Part shown: in pieces, positions 40,101 through 52,309 of the stretch
How the letters are laid out: each line of letters begins with the position of its first letter
Position numbering within the stretch: position 1 is the first letter of the stretch
From: Hermatobates lingyangjiaoensis
Taxonomy: Eukaryota; Arthropoda; Insecta; Hemiptera; Hermatobatidae
Length of the DNA stretch: 64,000 bases
Assembly: GCA_026182355.1 (NCBI GenBank)
Contig: JAPFBL010000002.1
Coordinates: 1,736,001 to 1,800,000 of the forward strand
Direction: 5' to 3'
The notes under the pieces: generated by a model
The model's database searches: none
Told to the model about the DNA's origin: nothing
The model's input: the letters and a program-made list of their open reading frames with translations, nothing else
Program-made: the position numbers and the translations under genes

Positions 40101-42119
40101 GAATTAATAAACATTTATTTACCAAAACAAAGTAAGTTTGTTGTTACTAGTATCAATTAAGGCGAGGGGTAACCTGTTCATCAATAAATCAAATATTGAC
40201 CCTTTGAGAGGCCATCAACGTTACAGCCATATTAGAAGGAGATCTACTTCACAACTTCAAATGAAAGCAACTACTAATGCTAACACTTAAAGAGTTAATA
40301 TAAACTGAAGAAGGAGATTATATGGCTAGTAATACTACATATGTCAACTATAATTCAAACAAATGATCAGATTGTTTGGAGATAGTTGCCTAAAAAGGAG
40401 CAAATTGAGAGGACAACAGAGGTAGATACAATTTTAGTTATGAGGGTTATTGTGTTCTGGAGAAATTTTTAGAAAAATGAAGAAATTTAAAAGAGCTCTT
40501 AGAGTTGTTAACTGACATCAGTACAACACTTGTTGGTTAAATGTTTTCAGGTTTGTAGTATAACTTTTATTCCTACCAGGGATACAGAGATCTAGTGGGA
40601 TTCCGAGTGGGGAATATTGTTAATGTTAGGAAAGTTGGCAGTTGTATCGTAAGTTTAATGCTAAATAGTGTGAAATGGTGTTGAATTAGGTCATTTTTAG
40701 TAGAGTTGGAGTCAGAGTGGTATACAAGAAGAGGATTTTTGGAGTCTGTGTGAAAGTAAAATTCAAGAGTGAGAGAGAGATCTTTGCAGTTAGATTTGGT
40801 GTTGAATTGCATTTTATACTAGAAAAAACAGAGTTAAAATGGAAATGTTATTAAAGAGAGCTTAGCTCCCAATCCAATGTCTGGAATAAACTTATTGTTA
40901 GAGAAATCGAATTGGAAGACTGAGGAGCTTCTTAATATTATAGATTTGTTTTAATTAGCGCACTAAGTGGATAGAAAACAGAATCACAGAAAAGGTCAAG
41001 GCCAAAGCTTCCTTGCAAAAACTATTTCAATACTAGGGAACAAAGAAAAACCAGTAGAAATCAACCATTAAAGTACTGGCTATTTAAAACCAACAAACAA
41101 GTTTCTAACCTAAAAGAAATGTGTGAAAGTAATGGCAAAAATATTAAGGGACCATGATCACTCTAAACCAGTCGCTGCAAAATTGTTAAATATGGTAGAG
41201 ATTAAACAGTCTACCATATTACTATATTTAATCTTGTAAACCAAACAGTTTACACGATTAAAGTTTCACTATGAGTTTATAAAACGGGTCGAAAATTGCA
41301 GATGGCTCTTTTTATGCAGGTACAAAATTGCTCTCACACACTGACTGATGGAACATAATAAGAATAGTCTACATATTCTGTGAAGAACCACAACAACCTA
41401 TAGCCTGACTACAACGACAACTGGTGTATGGGCCGTTCTTGAAGAATAACTGAAAGTTTTTTGCAAAAATTCTATATTAAAAGAGCGATAGCAAAGATAC
41501 TAATGTGGATCATAGCTGAGTAAACAAAATCGAATGGATATAATAACAGAGACCTGTATGCAGAAAATAAAATGTGATGAAAGGAACTGTACATGATATT
41601 CACTGTGAGTATCATGTGCTATTTCTTAGCTCACAGACTAGTTGGGTGTTCAAACTTGACACGATTCAAACAAGAACTAATCTAATTTCTTGAAAGAGAA
41701 CGACAGAAACTGTCAGTGGTGCAATATTCTCTTGGGAAATCAGCACTTGGGACTCAAATAACCTTCCTATTAGTAAGAAAATATAACATTAGATGACTTC
41801 TGTAGTTAATTAATTTACAAACATTTAACTGATTAAAACACCTAAGCAAACAAATATCAATGATTAGTGTCAAAACCAGTAAGTTATCCGGTGACATTAT
41901 AAAGTTTAATTAGTATAGATATCACACTATTAATACTTAGAACTATTATTTACTTATTACATCTGTAATCTTTTAGAAAAATTTAATTTGTAATATTTTT
42001 ACACTACTATGAATAAATTATAGTAAACATTAAAAATTATACCTCGTGAATTTGACGGATTGACATATTTTGAGGTCCCTAAAGTCCTTTTTTGACTTTT
42101 TTTGATGATGATGAGGTAT
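37186..42119. other. AT-rich stretch with one possible LINE scrap
   Basis: Around 40975-41035 a plus-strand frame gives ENRITEKVKAKASLQKLFQ, which resembles the post-RT segment of Jockey-type elements (an I-x-x-K-x-x-K-A-x-x-x-L pattern). That is the only coding-like trace. The remainder has no recognised domains. Confidence 0.35.
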
Positions 42120-42182
42120 GTGTGTGTGTGTGTGACAGTATGTGTGTGTGTGTGTGTGTGTTGTGTGTGTGTGTGTGTGTGT
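42119..42182. repeat. (TG)n microsatellite, interrupted
   Basis: Two to three TG runs separated by TGACAGTA and a TTG slip. The left neighbour is GATGATGATGAGG. Confidence 0.95.
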
Positions 42183-42980
42183 CTTAAAGTTTGTGGCCCC
42201 TAAAGCCTACACCGTATGATGAGTCCTTCATATTTTGCACATAAATGGACCTTATAGTATACATGTGCCCTATTGTTTGGGGAAGTTATTAAATGAGAAA
42301 GTTACTTTTTGGTTAAAATAAGTTTTTACATAAGATTTTTTTTCCTAAACTACTGTCTCTTGAGTACTGAAACTTGACGAATATCATGAAACTAAGAATA
42401 GCGTCGACTTAAAAATCCTCAGATTTTTAAAACAATTGAAAAGGTATTTTTTCAATAAAATGCAAAAATTTTGACTAATGATTGAACCTAAAAGATTGTG
42501 TAGACGATACCGATCATACAATCTGAAGGATCAAAATGAAATTCTACTTAAAAAAGCACATTATATAACGATGAACTTGAAATTATTTTTCATAATTAGC
42601 TTAAGAATAAAGAGTGTTATGGTACATGTTATGAATTCAGAAAATGTTTTCTAACGCTCAAAGTCTAATTGTATAACAGTGAGATTTTTGTCAAAAACGT
42701 AAATCTAAAATTAGTAATTTACACATAAAATGTCATGTAAGTCCAATTACACCAAAGAGTAATATAGCTTAAAAAATAATAATATAAACATAATATAAGG
42801 ATATATATATTACAAAACGGATACTCATTTTAAAGAACTCCTTTGTAGATTCAATGAACCTTACTATTTTTGATTAGGTAATCCCTTACTAGGAATATTC
42901 ATGAGCTTAATATTGCAAGATTTATATACACTAAAAATGATAACTATTACGATCCGTAGTAACATAAAAATAAGTGTCTT

Positions 42981-44165
42981 TATAGAGGACAACGACACTA
43001 TATGAAAAGAGTACATCAACAGTCAGTTCCAAAACTTTTTTATAACAAAATAGAAAACAATGAATTATTAATAAGAGTCGCTCTGTACAACTTCATGGAT
43101 ATTGATAAGGGTATTGATATCATGTCGAATCCATCTACGAGTACATAGGATTAATATGTAGATGTATTAATCCTAGAACTATGTCATGGTTTACAACAAT
43201 AACATGGGAGAACAATTAATCTATAACAGTTGAGATTGTGGCTACTAAAAGATCTCCCTAGGGAGGCCTTCTGTCACCACTATTTTGGGGATTAGTTATA
43301 GATCACCTACTGGATACAATAATAATCACATTTGTATACACAAATATAGGTGGATAAAATTGTTATAAGGCGTGCCATAGAAGATGGTACTATTTTTTTT
43401 ATGTGGTATTCTCTCAAAATTGTTTAAATTTGAGTAATAAAAAAATATATTGATATAAAACCTGCTTATCGATCCATTTAGTTTCTAAAGCTGAAAGATG
43501 GTGAATATCCAAAAAGTTTTTATTGATAATATTATACTAGAAATATAAAAATTGATAATTTGTTGGAAATGTTTTAGTTGCAAAAGTAAACTTGAAAAGC
43601 CTGCATCAGTTTCATTAGGTAATAATACAAACGGATAGTCCTGCTGTAAAGAATTCCTTGTAGAACATCGATCTTAAACACAAAAATACTCTATAACTCT
43701 ATAAAAAAAACTTCTGTTGTTTTGATTAAACCAATGCAATATCATAACTGATTCTGTGCTATCCTAAGGTGAATGAAAAGATATTGCTCACAAAGGATAA
43801 CAGAAGAAATGATCACCTGCTCTATCTTCAACATGGAAAAGTTATTAAACATCTTCCTTTTATATATCCTGCAAAAACAAGTTTAATTATTTATGTAGGT
43901 ATGAAATATAAATTACTGCATGGAAGATAAAATTTGCAAAAACTTGGTAGAACCTAACATTAATCATTTGGTCTATATGTTCCGAAATACACTATTCATC
44001 ATAGAATACTCGACAAGAACTTCGCAGTGATCACAAATGATTACCTTGCTTGTAAACCTGCTGATGTGAAGCAAAGAGTTTTTGTTTGGTATACTGATGG
44101 ATCAAAAATTAATGGTATAACTAGCAAAAATAAGTTCAGTCTAAGGTGGATATCTAGATTGAGGG
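42981..44165 (+). pseudogene. Jockey-clade LINE, RT to RNase H remnant
   Basis: An open stretch from 42981 gives YRGQRHYMKRVHQQS, then LFYNKIENNELL and VALYNFMDIDKGIDIM. This is the HQxxYxxGxS-...-IE-...-aLxxFlDIexAFD segment containing RT motif A, with FMDID in place of FLDIE. Near 43230-43310 comes TVEIVATKRSP, a stop, GGLLSPLFWGLVIDHLL, matching the GCPQGGvLSPLLW motif. The YADD box is not recovered. Near 44088-44130 is VFVWYTDGSKINGITS, the first conserved block of the RNase H domain. Stops and shifts throughout show an inactive relic. The strand order is correct for one element. Confidence 0.78.
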
Positions 44166-44586
44166 AATAGACGAGAATCAGACAATGGGCCGGAAAGAAA
44201 AGAATGGAGCCACTCAAATCTTCTGAGACCAGGAGCCTTTTGTACAACACACCTTAGCTTTTCGTAAGAATACATTTATACAGAATAAGTTACAGTAGCG
44301 AGGAAAATGGGGCCTTTTTTGTTCCAAAAAATCAACTAAAAACAAATTCCATTCCAAGTGATTCAAACTGAAAATTAATAAATCTTTATATTAAGAATTT
44401 AAAAATATATGTAGATTATAAAACCATACATCATTCTTTTCTATGCCGCTTATGCAAGCTACAATTAATGTTTTATGCATAATGCAGACTTTTGCAAGCT
44501 TTGCAACCTGTTATTGTGTGGTATTTACTCCTTATATTGAGAAAAATTCGAGTATATTACATATTCACCACAAGGAATTAATTTTA

Positions 44587-44846
44587 CGAAGCGTTTTAAA
44601 CACTTAGTGTTCATTATTAGACACATCTACAATATAAGGACAAAATGTATCAACAAATTTTTGAAGTTATATAAAGGAACCAAAATTTTACCTAAAAGTC
44701 CTCCCTTTGTTACCTGTAACTCCATTTGTTTCATTTTAGGTAAAATTTTGGTTCCTTTATATAACGGCAAACAATGTTTATACATTTTGTCTTTATGTTC
44801 TAGCTGTGCTTGATGATGAACACTAAGTTTTCAAAATGCAGCGTAA
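44587..44846. repeat. 260-bp inverted foldback (MITE-like or PLE-type)
   Basis: The inner arms TATATAAAGGAACCAAAATT and its inverse are perfect over ~30 bases. The outer ends TTTTACGAAGCGTTTTAAAC and inverted TTTTACGCTGCATTTTGAAA are similar. Read outward on the right: TTGATGATGAACACTAAGTT then TTCAAAATGC, with an AACACT/AGTGTT hairpin best seen in the left arm. No ORF. Confidence 0.82.
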
Positions 44847-47699
44847 AATAAATACGAGTACTTCGTGATGTAGATGTAATATATTTTCTCCACCATGCAT
44901 ACTTTGTCTCCTAGAGGCTTTGAAGCGTTCGGTCACATTTTAATTTTTGTTTTAGAAACGAGAGAATAAAGCACGATAGATAAGCTATACCAACAGTGCG
45001 ACGAGTTTGATGAGACTCAGTATCTTAGTTTAATAATAGTATATTAATTTAATTTAAGTCTCACCCCTCTCGATCAAAGGTTTCAATTTAGTTATTACTG
45101 ATGAAATAGATGGTATAGAAATTATAAATAGATCTACATTAGAATAAATGAAATCATTAAACTGATCAGCTATGATTTTCATAGCATTTACGATAGTGCT
45201 TAATATTGAGTATGCACCTTGGACACACAAAAATAAAATGAAAACTATTAGATATTAACTAGTTTGTATTATATTTACTCATAGGACTGTTGAGAGTAAC
45301 CCAATCCAGATTTAATATTACTTTAATCAAATAGTCTTTTAACTTGAGTTAACTATATTAAAGGCAAGCGAATAATACAAATAAATGCTATATATTGACC
45401 TAAATTACACGTTATTTAATACAATATGTCCTTGCTTGTTAAGAGTAGTAATAAGAAAGTAATCAGAACGAAAGAGTCGCTAATAACAGAGAAGTTTCTT
45501 TCTAACATTTGAACTTATTTTTACTTCTGAAGTCACGTTCAGAATACCAGGCAAGTAGTATGACCTTAGAGAAAAGGCATTTAAAAAGTTCTTAAAAGGA
45601 CATTAAAAAAAATTAGCCTCCTCATAGCTAATCTCATTTAACTTTAACTTTAAAATTTAAGTTAACGAGTATTTAAAAACGTTATCTTTTAGTTATAAAA
45701 TTTCGGTATGATAAATTGATTAAAATACCATGGCATTTTATACTACTATAAATAATAGTATAAAGGCTCAACTATAGAGCCTAGAAATAAAACGAAGCAT
45801 AAAACAAGTTATACTCAAGTTGGTGCTAAATCGAGGTATCCAATGTAAGTATTATTAAACTCATTAGTATTTATATTACAAAACTGGAGTTGTCTACACT
45901 AAGCTTTACTGCAACCAAACCATCAATATCATACGGAATAAAAATTAATTTAGTTTTTTGTTATTTAACTAGGCCACTACATTTTGTTAATTATAATAAC
46001 AATGGCATTGACACTTTCGTTTAGAAAAATGTACTAATGCTCAAGAGTATGTTTTTAAAAAAACAATGTATTTTTTTAAACAATACATGTTTAAAAATAA
46101 TAATTGATTAAATGAAATGTATTGTTGAATTTAATAGTTTAAATAGTTTTAACAGTTTCAATATTATAAATATTGTTGAAAAAATTATATGTTTCATTCT
46201 AAGAATAACACAATTAAAAGCTATGTCGATGGATTCATGTTAAATTAGCTGCAAGTATTATAAATAATAATTTTAAATGCATGGACATTCTTATTACCAC
46301 TGAGGTTAGTATGATTTATATTAGAAATGGGGAAAACTTCATACCTCGTAAGATGTTCTTGGAGCCAATGGAGAACGTCTGAAAGCGCTCCAACGACTCC
46401 AAGAACATCTTACGAGGTATGATGGTAGTTTATATTTTTTATAATTAATCACTTGCAATAGAAACTATACCAATTGGCAATATATTATATACATTGAACT
46501 GTGGGATTTATTAAGATCAGGTGAACAAATTTGACAAGTAATTACAAGTTACACTTGTGGTTAAATTATTCAACTTGATAGTTGTTCTTTTGAATGCTAT
46601 ATTGACTCTAACAAAAATAGTAAACACACAATTTCAATTTTAAAACTAACTGAGGAGAAGAAAAAGTCAGTGCAGTTTACATAAAAATTATATCGTGTGC
46701 CACTTGCATGATGCAAAATTTCATCAAAAAGTATGCGGATGCATACTCAAATCAAGGCATTATGAACAAAATGTTAAAATTAGATCAGTGCACCCTTAAA
46801 ACGTGTTACCAACAAATTTTATTATCACTGTACTTGACTTACAGTAAAGTAAAACATTGAAATCCGTAGCATGTGTTATTATGCTCTAACTGCAAGCCTT
46901 ATACCTCTAATGTACAAACATGTTGGAAGGAAGCAATTAGCGCCCTGTGATCGGAAGCACTTTGGTCATCAGCGGTGTTTTTCAAGTCGAAGATCGGAAA
47001 AAGGAGACTGTTGCTTCAAATTCATTAGGAGAGGCACATTTAGCTACCTCCGACCACTTTTAATCCAATCAGCCTTGTTCCTAAAGCTTCCAATCTCGAC
47101 ACTATTAACTCTCTATTACATCGACCCGTCACTTCTTGATTGCAAAGGGTCTGCTTCAATTAGATAGCACATCTTTTAAGTCTGATGACAATTATCCTTA
47201 ATCTGGCCTTGACGACAAATCTAATCAATCATTATTAACAATAAACAATTTAATTATAGTAAAAAGTTAAATGGTTTTGTCTATTATAATTATAAAAATT
47301 GTTTTTACTTCATTAAGTATTAGGAACTAGGCACCATCTAGAAAAACAAAAAATATTAATGATGAATAACAACATAAATTAATTTGTGAATAATATGCTG
47401 ACCTAGAAAATTGAACTCTACCTTTACAATTTCTTGCACAAAACATGCTAGAATCTTCGTTAGATATAGATTATTTAGAAGCCATGTTTATTTTACAAGA
47501 ACTAGATTGATACTTCACAACTATTATTCACTCATTTCACTGGAACATATGCGTGAATTTGTTAATACCTTTTCAATCAAGCTACTTATCTCATAATATG
47601 GTTTCTTTTTTATAAAATATACATTTAAAAAATGTCTGTATTATTCCTTTGCATAAGTTGAAATCATTAAATCTATTCCAACGTTAATGACATTTTAAA
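44847..47699. other. AT-rich stretch with a perfect hairpin and an unassigned GC-richer patch
   Basis: Apart from the hairpin at 46340-46421, a patch at 46900-47165 is richer in GC and open for 98 codons on the plus strand (with GRKQLAPCDRKHFGHQ). There are no splice sites or domain matches that I can defend. Confidence 0.3.
46340..46421. ncRNA. Perfect 25-bp hairpin with 32-base loop (function unknown)
   Basis: CATACCTCGTAAGATGTTCT + TGGAG (46340-46364) is exactly inverted at 46397-46421. The loop contains GGAGAACGTCTGAAAGCGCTCC-like sequence with a GGAG/CTCC-type inner pairing. The total of 82 bases is the size of a pre-miRNA, but a fully paired stem is more typical of recent inverted duplications. 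No evidence of expression is available from the sequence. It could equally be a small foldback repeat. Confidence 0.4.
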
Positions 47700-47945
47700 A
47701 CATCTGGAATGGCCTACACTCAACATGAAATAAGTAAACATGATATCAAACTCGTTGACAGTCAATTCAGCTTTATTTGAATGTTGCTCTATCTCTGATG
47801 TTAAATAAAACTCTCTGGTAAGGTATTAATTTACTTATAAATAACTCATTCAATGATTTCCTTAGTTTTTTGTGGCTATAACCATTTTTTTAGTTATAAC
47901 AAACATCATTGATCTGGAACAATCTGACATGCAGTTATTATTATT
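47700..47945 (+). repeat. Dispersed repeat family epsilon, copy
   Basis: Starts GGAATGGCCTACACTCAACA, then ATGATATCAAACTCGTTGAC, ends near CATTGATCTGGAACAATCTG. Similar in layout to 32195-32400. Confidence 0.55.
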
Positions 47946-48735
47946 AGAATTAAAATTAAATTGATAGCTTGAGCTTTAATGGGAATCGTGCGTACCGCTC
48001 GCATGTCTGTCTGCCCTATTCAGCTTCCTTGACGTTTTTAAAACCACCTTTAGATTTTCATTTATTTATTGAACTTCATTATTGTAATTCCAGTAGTATC
48101 TTCAAGTTCTATTTGTTTTAGGTATCATAGAGGACTTTTTATTTTAAACTATTCACAATACACAGGAAATTTTTTTATAGTTATTAGAAAATAACTGTTA
48201 CAGTTTTAATAATCCAAAAATGTTAACACTCAAGATTTAGTAGTTAAGAAGGAAAAAAAATGTCCAAGATCCATTTTGTCCAAAGGAGTTGTATATTCTT
48301 GATACAATATTGCACAGCAAACAGGGTAATGGACTTCGGAAGTGTCGAAGCATTTATATCGTTCAAAATTGGAAGATAGCTTTTTTTGATGATTGTTATT
48401 TGTTACCTACAATATAATAAAGATGTAAGTTAAATCAAAATATAAATTCAAATCAGTTTTTGTTTTATTTCAGTAACCCTAGCTGGTTATTGCTGGTTTT
48501 ATTCTACAATGGAAGTTTTCAATTTCGCCTTATCCTACTTTATTAGAGGGGATATATTTTAGGAGGCTCTTTCATCCTACAGACTGAGAGCGACTAAGTT
48601 CCATCCAGTAACAGTCAGACTAATTAAGTATAAACTATTAATATTTATTATATTACACCAGACCACTCTATCAATTCGTCAGTAAGATAAAACGTTTTGA
48701 TAAGAATTTTTTGAGACCAGTTTACATCCAATAGT
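47946..48735. other. AT-rich non-coding stretch
   Basis: No gene or repeat recognised. Confidence 0.3.
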
Positions 48736-48968
48736 TAATTGCGAGTCCTACATTTTACCTAACTTCAATGTAATTTTGAGTAGAAGATGTTTTTACGAGT
48801 ACCTGACATAGTACAGGCTCGGAACCGACGGCTTAATGTCCTCTTCGAGGGATTATGTGGAGAAATTTATTCACCTCCTGCGTGAATAAACCGATGACCT
48901 GATGGGGATCGAACCCTGGACCTACCAGTTCAGAGGCGAGTACGTTAACCACTGAGCTACCCTGGTTC
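48736..48968 (-). repeat. tRNA-derived SINE, copy B
   Basis: The minus strand reads GGGAACCAGGGTAGCTCAGT (A box TAGCTCAGTGG) and has a perfect B box GGTTCGATCCC (48905-48915). It continues with CCTCGAAGAGGACATTAAGC and ends AAAATGTAGGACTCGCAATT. Best pol III boxes of the family in the window. Confidence 0.85.
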
Positions 48969-49122
48969 CCTTCTTAGGATATATTTACTTTCATCTACAG
49001 CGGAATTACCAAATATAAATTATTTAAACTAAATAGTCAAATTTTATTCTTGGATCATTATTTAAATGAAAATACAACCTTAATGGCTTCATATCACAAA
49101 GATCGATGTAAATTTGAGTCCT

Positions 49123-49290
49123 GGGGGGCCAGAGTAGCTAAATTGATTACATGCTCGCCATTGGACAGATAGATCCTGGTTTCAGTACCCACTCACGCCA
49201 TTGATTTATTTGTGATGGAGATCTAAGGTAAAAAGTTTGTTTTATTAACCAACTCAAGTATCTGAGAATTTTACGAAGATCAACTTTGCA
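49123..49290 (+). repeat. tRNA-derived SINE, copy C (very diverged)
   Basis: GGGGGGCCAGAGTAGCTAAA, ATGCTCGCCATTGGACAGAT and TGGTTTCAGTACCC follow the family order, but both boxes are mutated and the body is shortened. It lies only ~150 bases from copy B in the opposite orientation. Confidence 0.6.
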
Positions 49291-50560
49291 ATCTATGTAC
49301 TGCTTGTATAGAGAACATATGACTGAATTAGCTTGTATCAACTTTAAAACTAAATATATTCAAGTTATAGCTTCATAAAACTCCACAACTGGAGTCACGA
49401 ACTACACTAACTATCCAACAAACCATTTAAATCCATCCATATGTGCATAAATTTGGTCAAAATTTAACTCAGAACGTAAATTAATACTTCTTTATTAGAT
49501 TTTCAGTTGAAAATGTTAAGCTCAACATTTTCTAAAATAAAAAAAAATGTTAAAACCCAAATCTTAGGTATATTATTTCTACACATTCGTTTTTATTAAT
49601 TACTAAATCAGTTATTTATACAAGGTGTAATAATTTTTGTTGTGTACGAGTTAGTTGTTAGTTGAAAAGTTGAAAATGTTAGTTGAAAGAATAGTTCACT
49701 AAGACTAGCTTGATCAAGACATACAATATATTACAGATAGTCATCACAATGAAATCATGTATTTAATAAAAATATTGCATTAAAATTTGTACACAGTTAG
49801 TCTAACTATTATTTATACGTTTAGTCTACTACGACCTGGACCTGATACATGTCTATTCTAGATCATCAAGCAACTTCCTAACTACTGTATGATAATACAA
49901 TGTTCTATGGTAATGTCTCATGCTTTTTGTACTCTGCATTCTTAAGGAATTACTAGTCAAAAAGTTATAAGTGATTGAATTGAATTATATTTAATAACGA
50001 TTATAAATACACTTATACACAGTCTAAAGGAGAATATATAACAACTGAAGTACTTTTCAGTACTTACAAATAGAAATAAATTTGGTTGTTGTAACATTAT
50101 TGCTATAACTATAATTTTGTTATTTATAATATTCATTAATATTATTAAGAGGAATTTGATAAATAAAAGGATGATTGAAGATGAAAAAAACTCAACTGAC
50201 AGTTCTCTGTAGAAAGTATTTGTCTGTACTAACTGTAGTAGTAAATAATTACTGTCTCGTCTCAACTGACTGACTGAAATTACAATTATTCTAATAATTC
50301 TAGTCAAAATTTTTCACTTACATCCAGTAATATTAAAGAACATGAAATATGTATTCTATGTACACAGCTAAAGTCCTACTATACCGCAAATTTTGTCATT
50401 TTTTATTAACAACAATTAACAATAAGAAACATTGAAATACCTGATTTTTATTAGAAACTCATAGTGTATAAATAATATTAATAACTGCTTTAAGGGTTAC
50501 TTTCTTCACAGCATCATTTTTGCTAATGTAAGAGTATTAAGCGTTAATATATATATATAT
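49291..50560. other. AT-rich non-coding stretch
   Basis: Nothing recognised before the (TA)n near 50545. The 116-codon minus ORF at 49957-50307 is AT-driven with no domain. Confidence 0.3.
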
Positions 50561-50690
50561 ATGATCAAACCACAATAAGAAATGAGAAAATAAGTCTTAC
50601 GAAAACCGCTTCTTACCGTTGAAAGGTTTTAGTCTTGTTTTCCCAATTTGGTTTCATAATTAATTGTTATTTCACGTGTTTATGTAAAAT
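50561..50690. repeat. Small gamma-type foldback between (TA)n tracts
   Basis: The left arm is ATGATCAAACCACAATAAGA. The right arm has ACCGTTGAAAGGTTTTAGTC, then TTTGGTTTCATAATTAATTG and TTATTTCACGTGTTTATGT. The loop is tiny, near TACGAAAACC. (TA)n sits on both sides (50545 and 50694-50724). Confidence 0.7.
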
Positions 50691-50728
<38 letters not shown>

Positions 50729-51182
50729 TATGTTTATTATGAACTTTTTTTGTTTATATAAATCAGAAGGCGTACAAATAGAGAATAATAAGACGTCATC
50801 TCAAATGTGGTGATTTTTATTTTTATATTTTATAATTTTATTATAAATATTATTGAGTTAATGCAAACTTAAATTAAATACAAATTGAAAGCTGAATGAA
50901 ATCTTTTCCGATAGACATTATTCTTTCCTTGCTATTTGTTACACAAAACTACTTTTTTTCGTCAGTAAAATTATTTAGTTTCAACTTTAATTCAAATTTA
51001 TTTAGTTAATCTATGACTGAAAGCTTATAACTATCTATTAAATTGACAACTCCCTTTTATATTTTGATACTCATCGTCATCATGAGAAGAAGTGAATTAA
51101 TTGTGGCCACTGATCCATCCGAGTCGGTGTCAAGGTGCGTTCTTTCCATGTTTTTTTCTGTATTTGACAACCTCTCACTTTC

Positions 51183-51205
51183 CTCTCTCTCTCTCTCTCT
51201 CTCTC

Positions 51206-51244
<39 letters not shown>
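51183..51244. repeat. (CT)n microsatellite
   Basis: About 30 CT units with two CC interruptions. ORFs on both strands through it are artefacts. Confidence 0.97.
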
Positions 51245-51674
51245 CAGTAACCAGTTCATTGTTGTATTTTACTCGCTTATACACAAAGAAACCAACACAC
51301 ATAAACACATATACGCAGTAGTATATATTATATGTATGTATACTACAATTACTCAATAGTAATACATGAGACAAAAGAAGAAACACTTACTTAATGGATA
51401 CAATGTTTCGAACCGTAGATAGTCATTATTTGTCATTAATTTTTAAAAAAATTAATACGTATATCTTCTACTCTTCTCTGATTACATCTAGCCCCATTTT
51501 CTGTTAAGTGTCGACAGCCTTTTTTTAAAATTTGAATTTTATTGGATTGAACATAATATAATTGTTTTACGATATATATATATATATATATCTAAAATTT
51601 GGTACCAGACTTTATGAATGCCTATATTGTTAAAAGTAAATCTTTTTTGACTAATTCATAATACATAATAATAT

Positions 51675-51862
51675 CACTATTCTTCGATATTTCGGCATCC
51701 GTCGTCATCATGCAGAAGTAAACTATTAGTGACACTAACCAACTGAAGTATTTGGTAACACGAACGTGCCTTGGTTTCTTCTTCTTCTTCAGTTGGCTTG
51801 TGACACTCCAGTAGTCTTCATCTACCTGATAACGACGGATGTCAAAATATGGAGGAAAAGTG
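51675..51862. repeat. PLE-type inverted foldback
   Basis: The minus strand, read outward on the left, gives GATGACGACGGATGCCGAAA (51690-51709) and then TATCGAAGAATAGTG. The plus strand, read outward on the right, gives CTGATAACGACGGATGTCAA and then AATATGGAGGAAAAGTG. The inner pair AGTGACACTAACCAACTGAA / TTCAGTTGGCTTGTGACACT is also inverted. A (TA)n tract lies to its left and the big PLE palindrome to its right. Confidence 0.75.
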
Positions 51863-51925
51863 AGTTTACCTTACTTTTACAAAAAGAATGCACATACAAG
51901 AGATGACAAATATATATATATATAT

Positions 51926-52044
51926 ATTGAATTAAAGTATGCAGCAGCTTCTGCATTAACGACCTTTTTGCTGATGGCCTCGATTTTTCTAACTATCTTC
52001 CGGTGATGCTGAGGCAACTTCCATATATGCTGGGCCAGAGACAT
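51926..52044 (-). other. pLTR segment: N-terminal ORF fragment of the left PLE
   Basis: From an ATG at 52044 the minus strand encodes MSLAQHIWKLPQHHRKIVRK, then IEAISKKVVNAEAAAYFN, and then runs into (TA)n. The pattern fits the extreme N-terminus of PLE proteins. This is the part missing from the truncated ORF of the same arm, so the element is a partial tandem. Confidence 0.75.
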
Positions 52045-52099
52045 TGAGAAAACCAATATCAAACAACTTTAATGGATCACAAAAACACTGGGTTCAAAC

Positions 52100-52132
52100 A
52101 AGCTTTCGACCACACATTGGTCATCTTCGGGT
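52100..52132 (-). promoter_or_regulatory. Hammerhead-like hairpin in the left PLE 3' region
   Basis: The minus strand reads CCCGAAGATGACCAATGTG, closes with TGGTC and is followed by GAAAGC. GACCA/TGGTC forms a 5-bp stem immediately before GAAA. The upstream part is CGAAGATGA where a canonical core needs CTGANGA, so catalytic activity is doubtful. Confidence 0.5.
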
Positions 52133-52309
52133 TAACTATTTAATTTAATTTCACTACTATTTAATTAATGAATGTTAATATAATTAACTGAAAAGTAATT
52201 TTTAAAATTAAACATAACAATTTTAACAAATAAAACAAATGATACAGTGGGTGAGATGAAAACAAAGAGCAGGTTCCAGCAAGGTTGCAACAACATACAG
52301 CTTTGCCCC

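Noticed and set aside
46871..47167. 98-codon plus-strand ORF in a GC-richer patch
   Set aside because: No recognisable domain, splice sites or repeat partner in the window. Left as unassigned.
51043..51386. ORFs rich in Ser-Leu or Arg-Glu on either strand
   Set aside because: Driven by the (CT)n tract. No domain or splice context.
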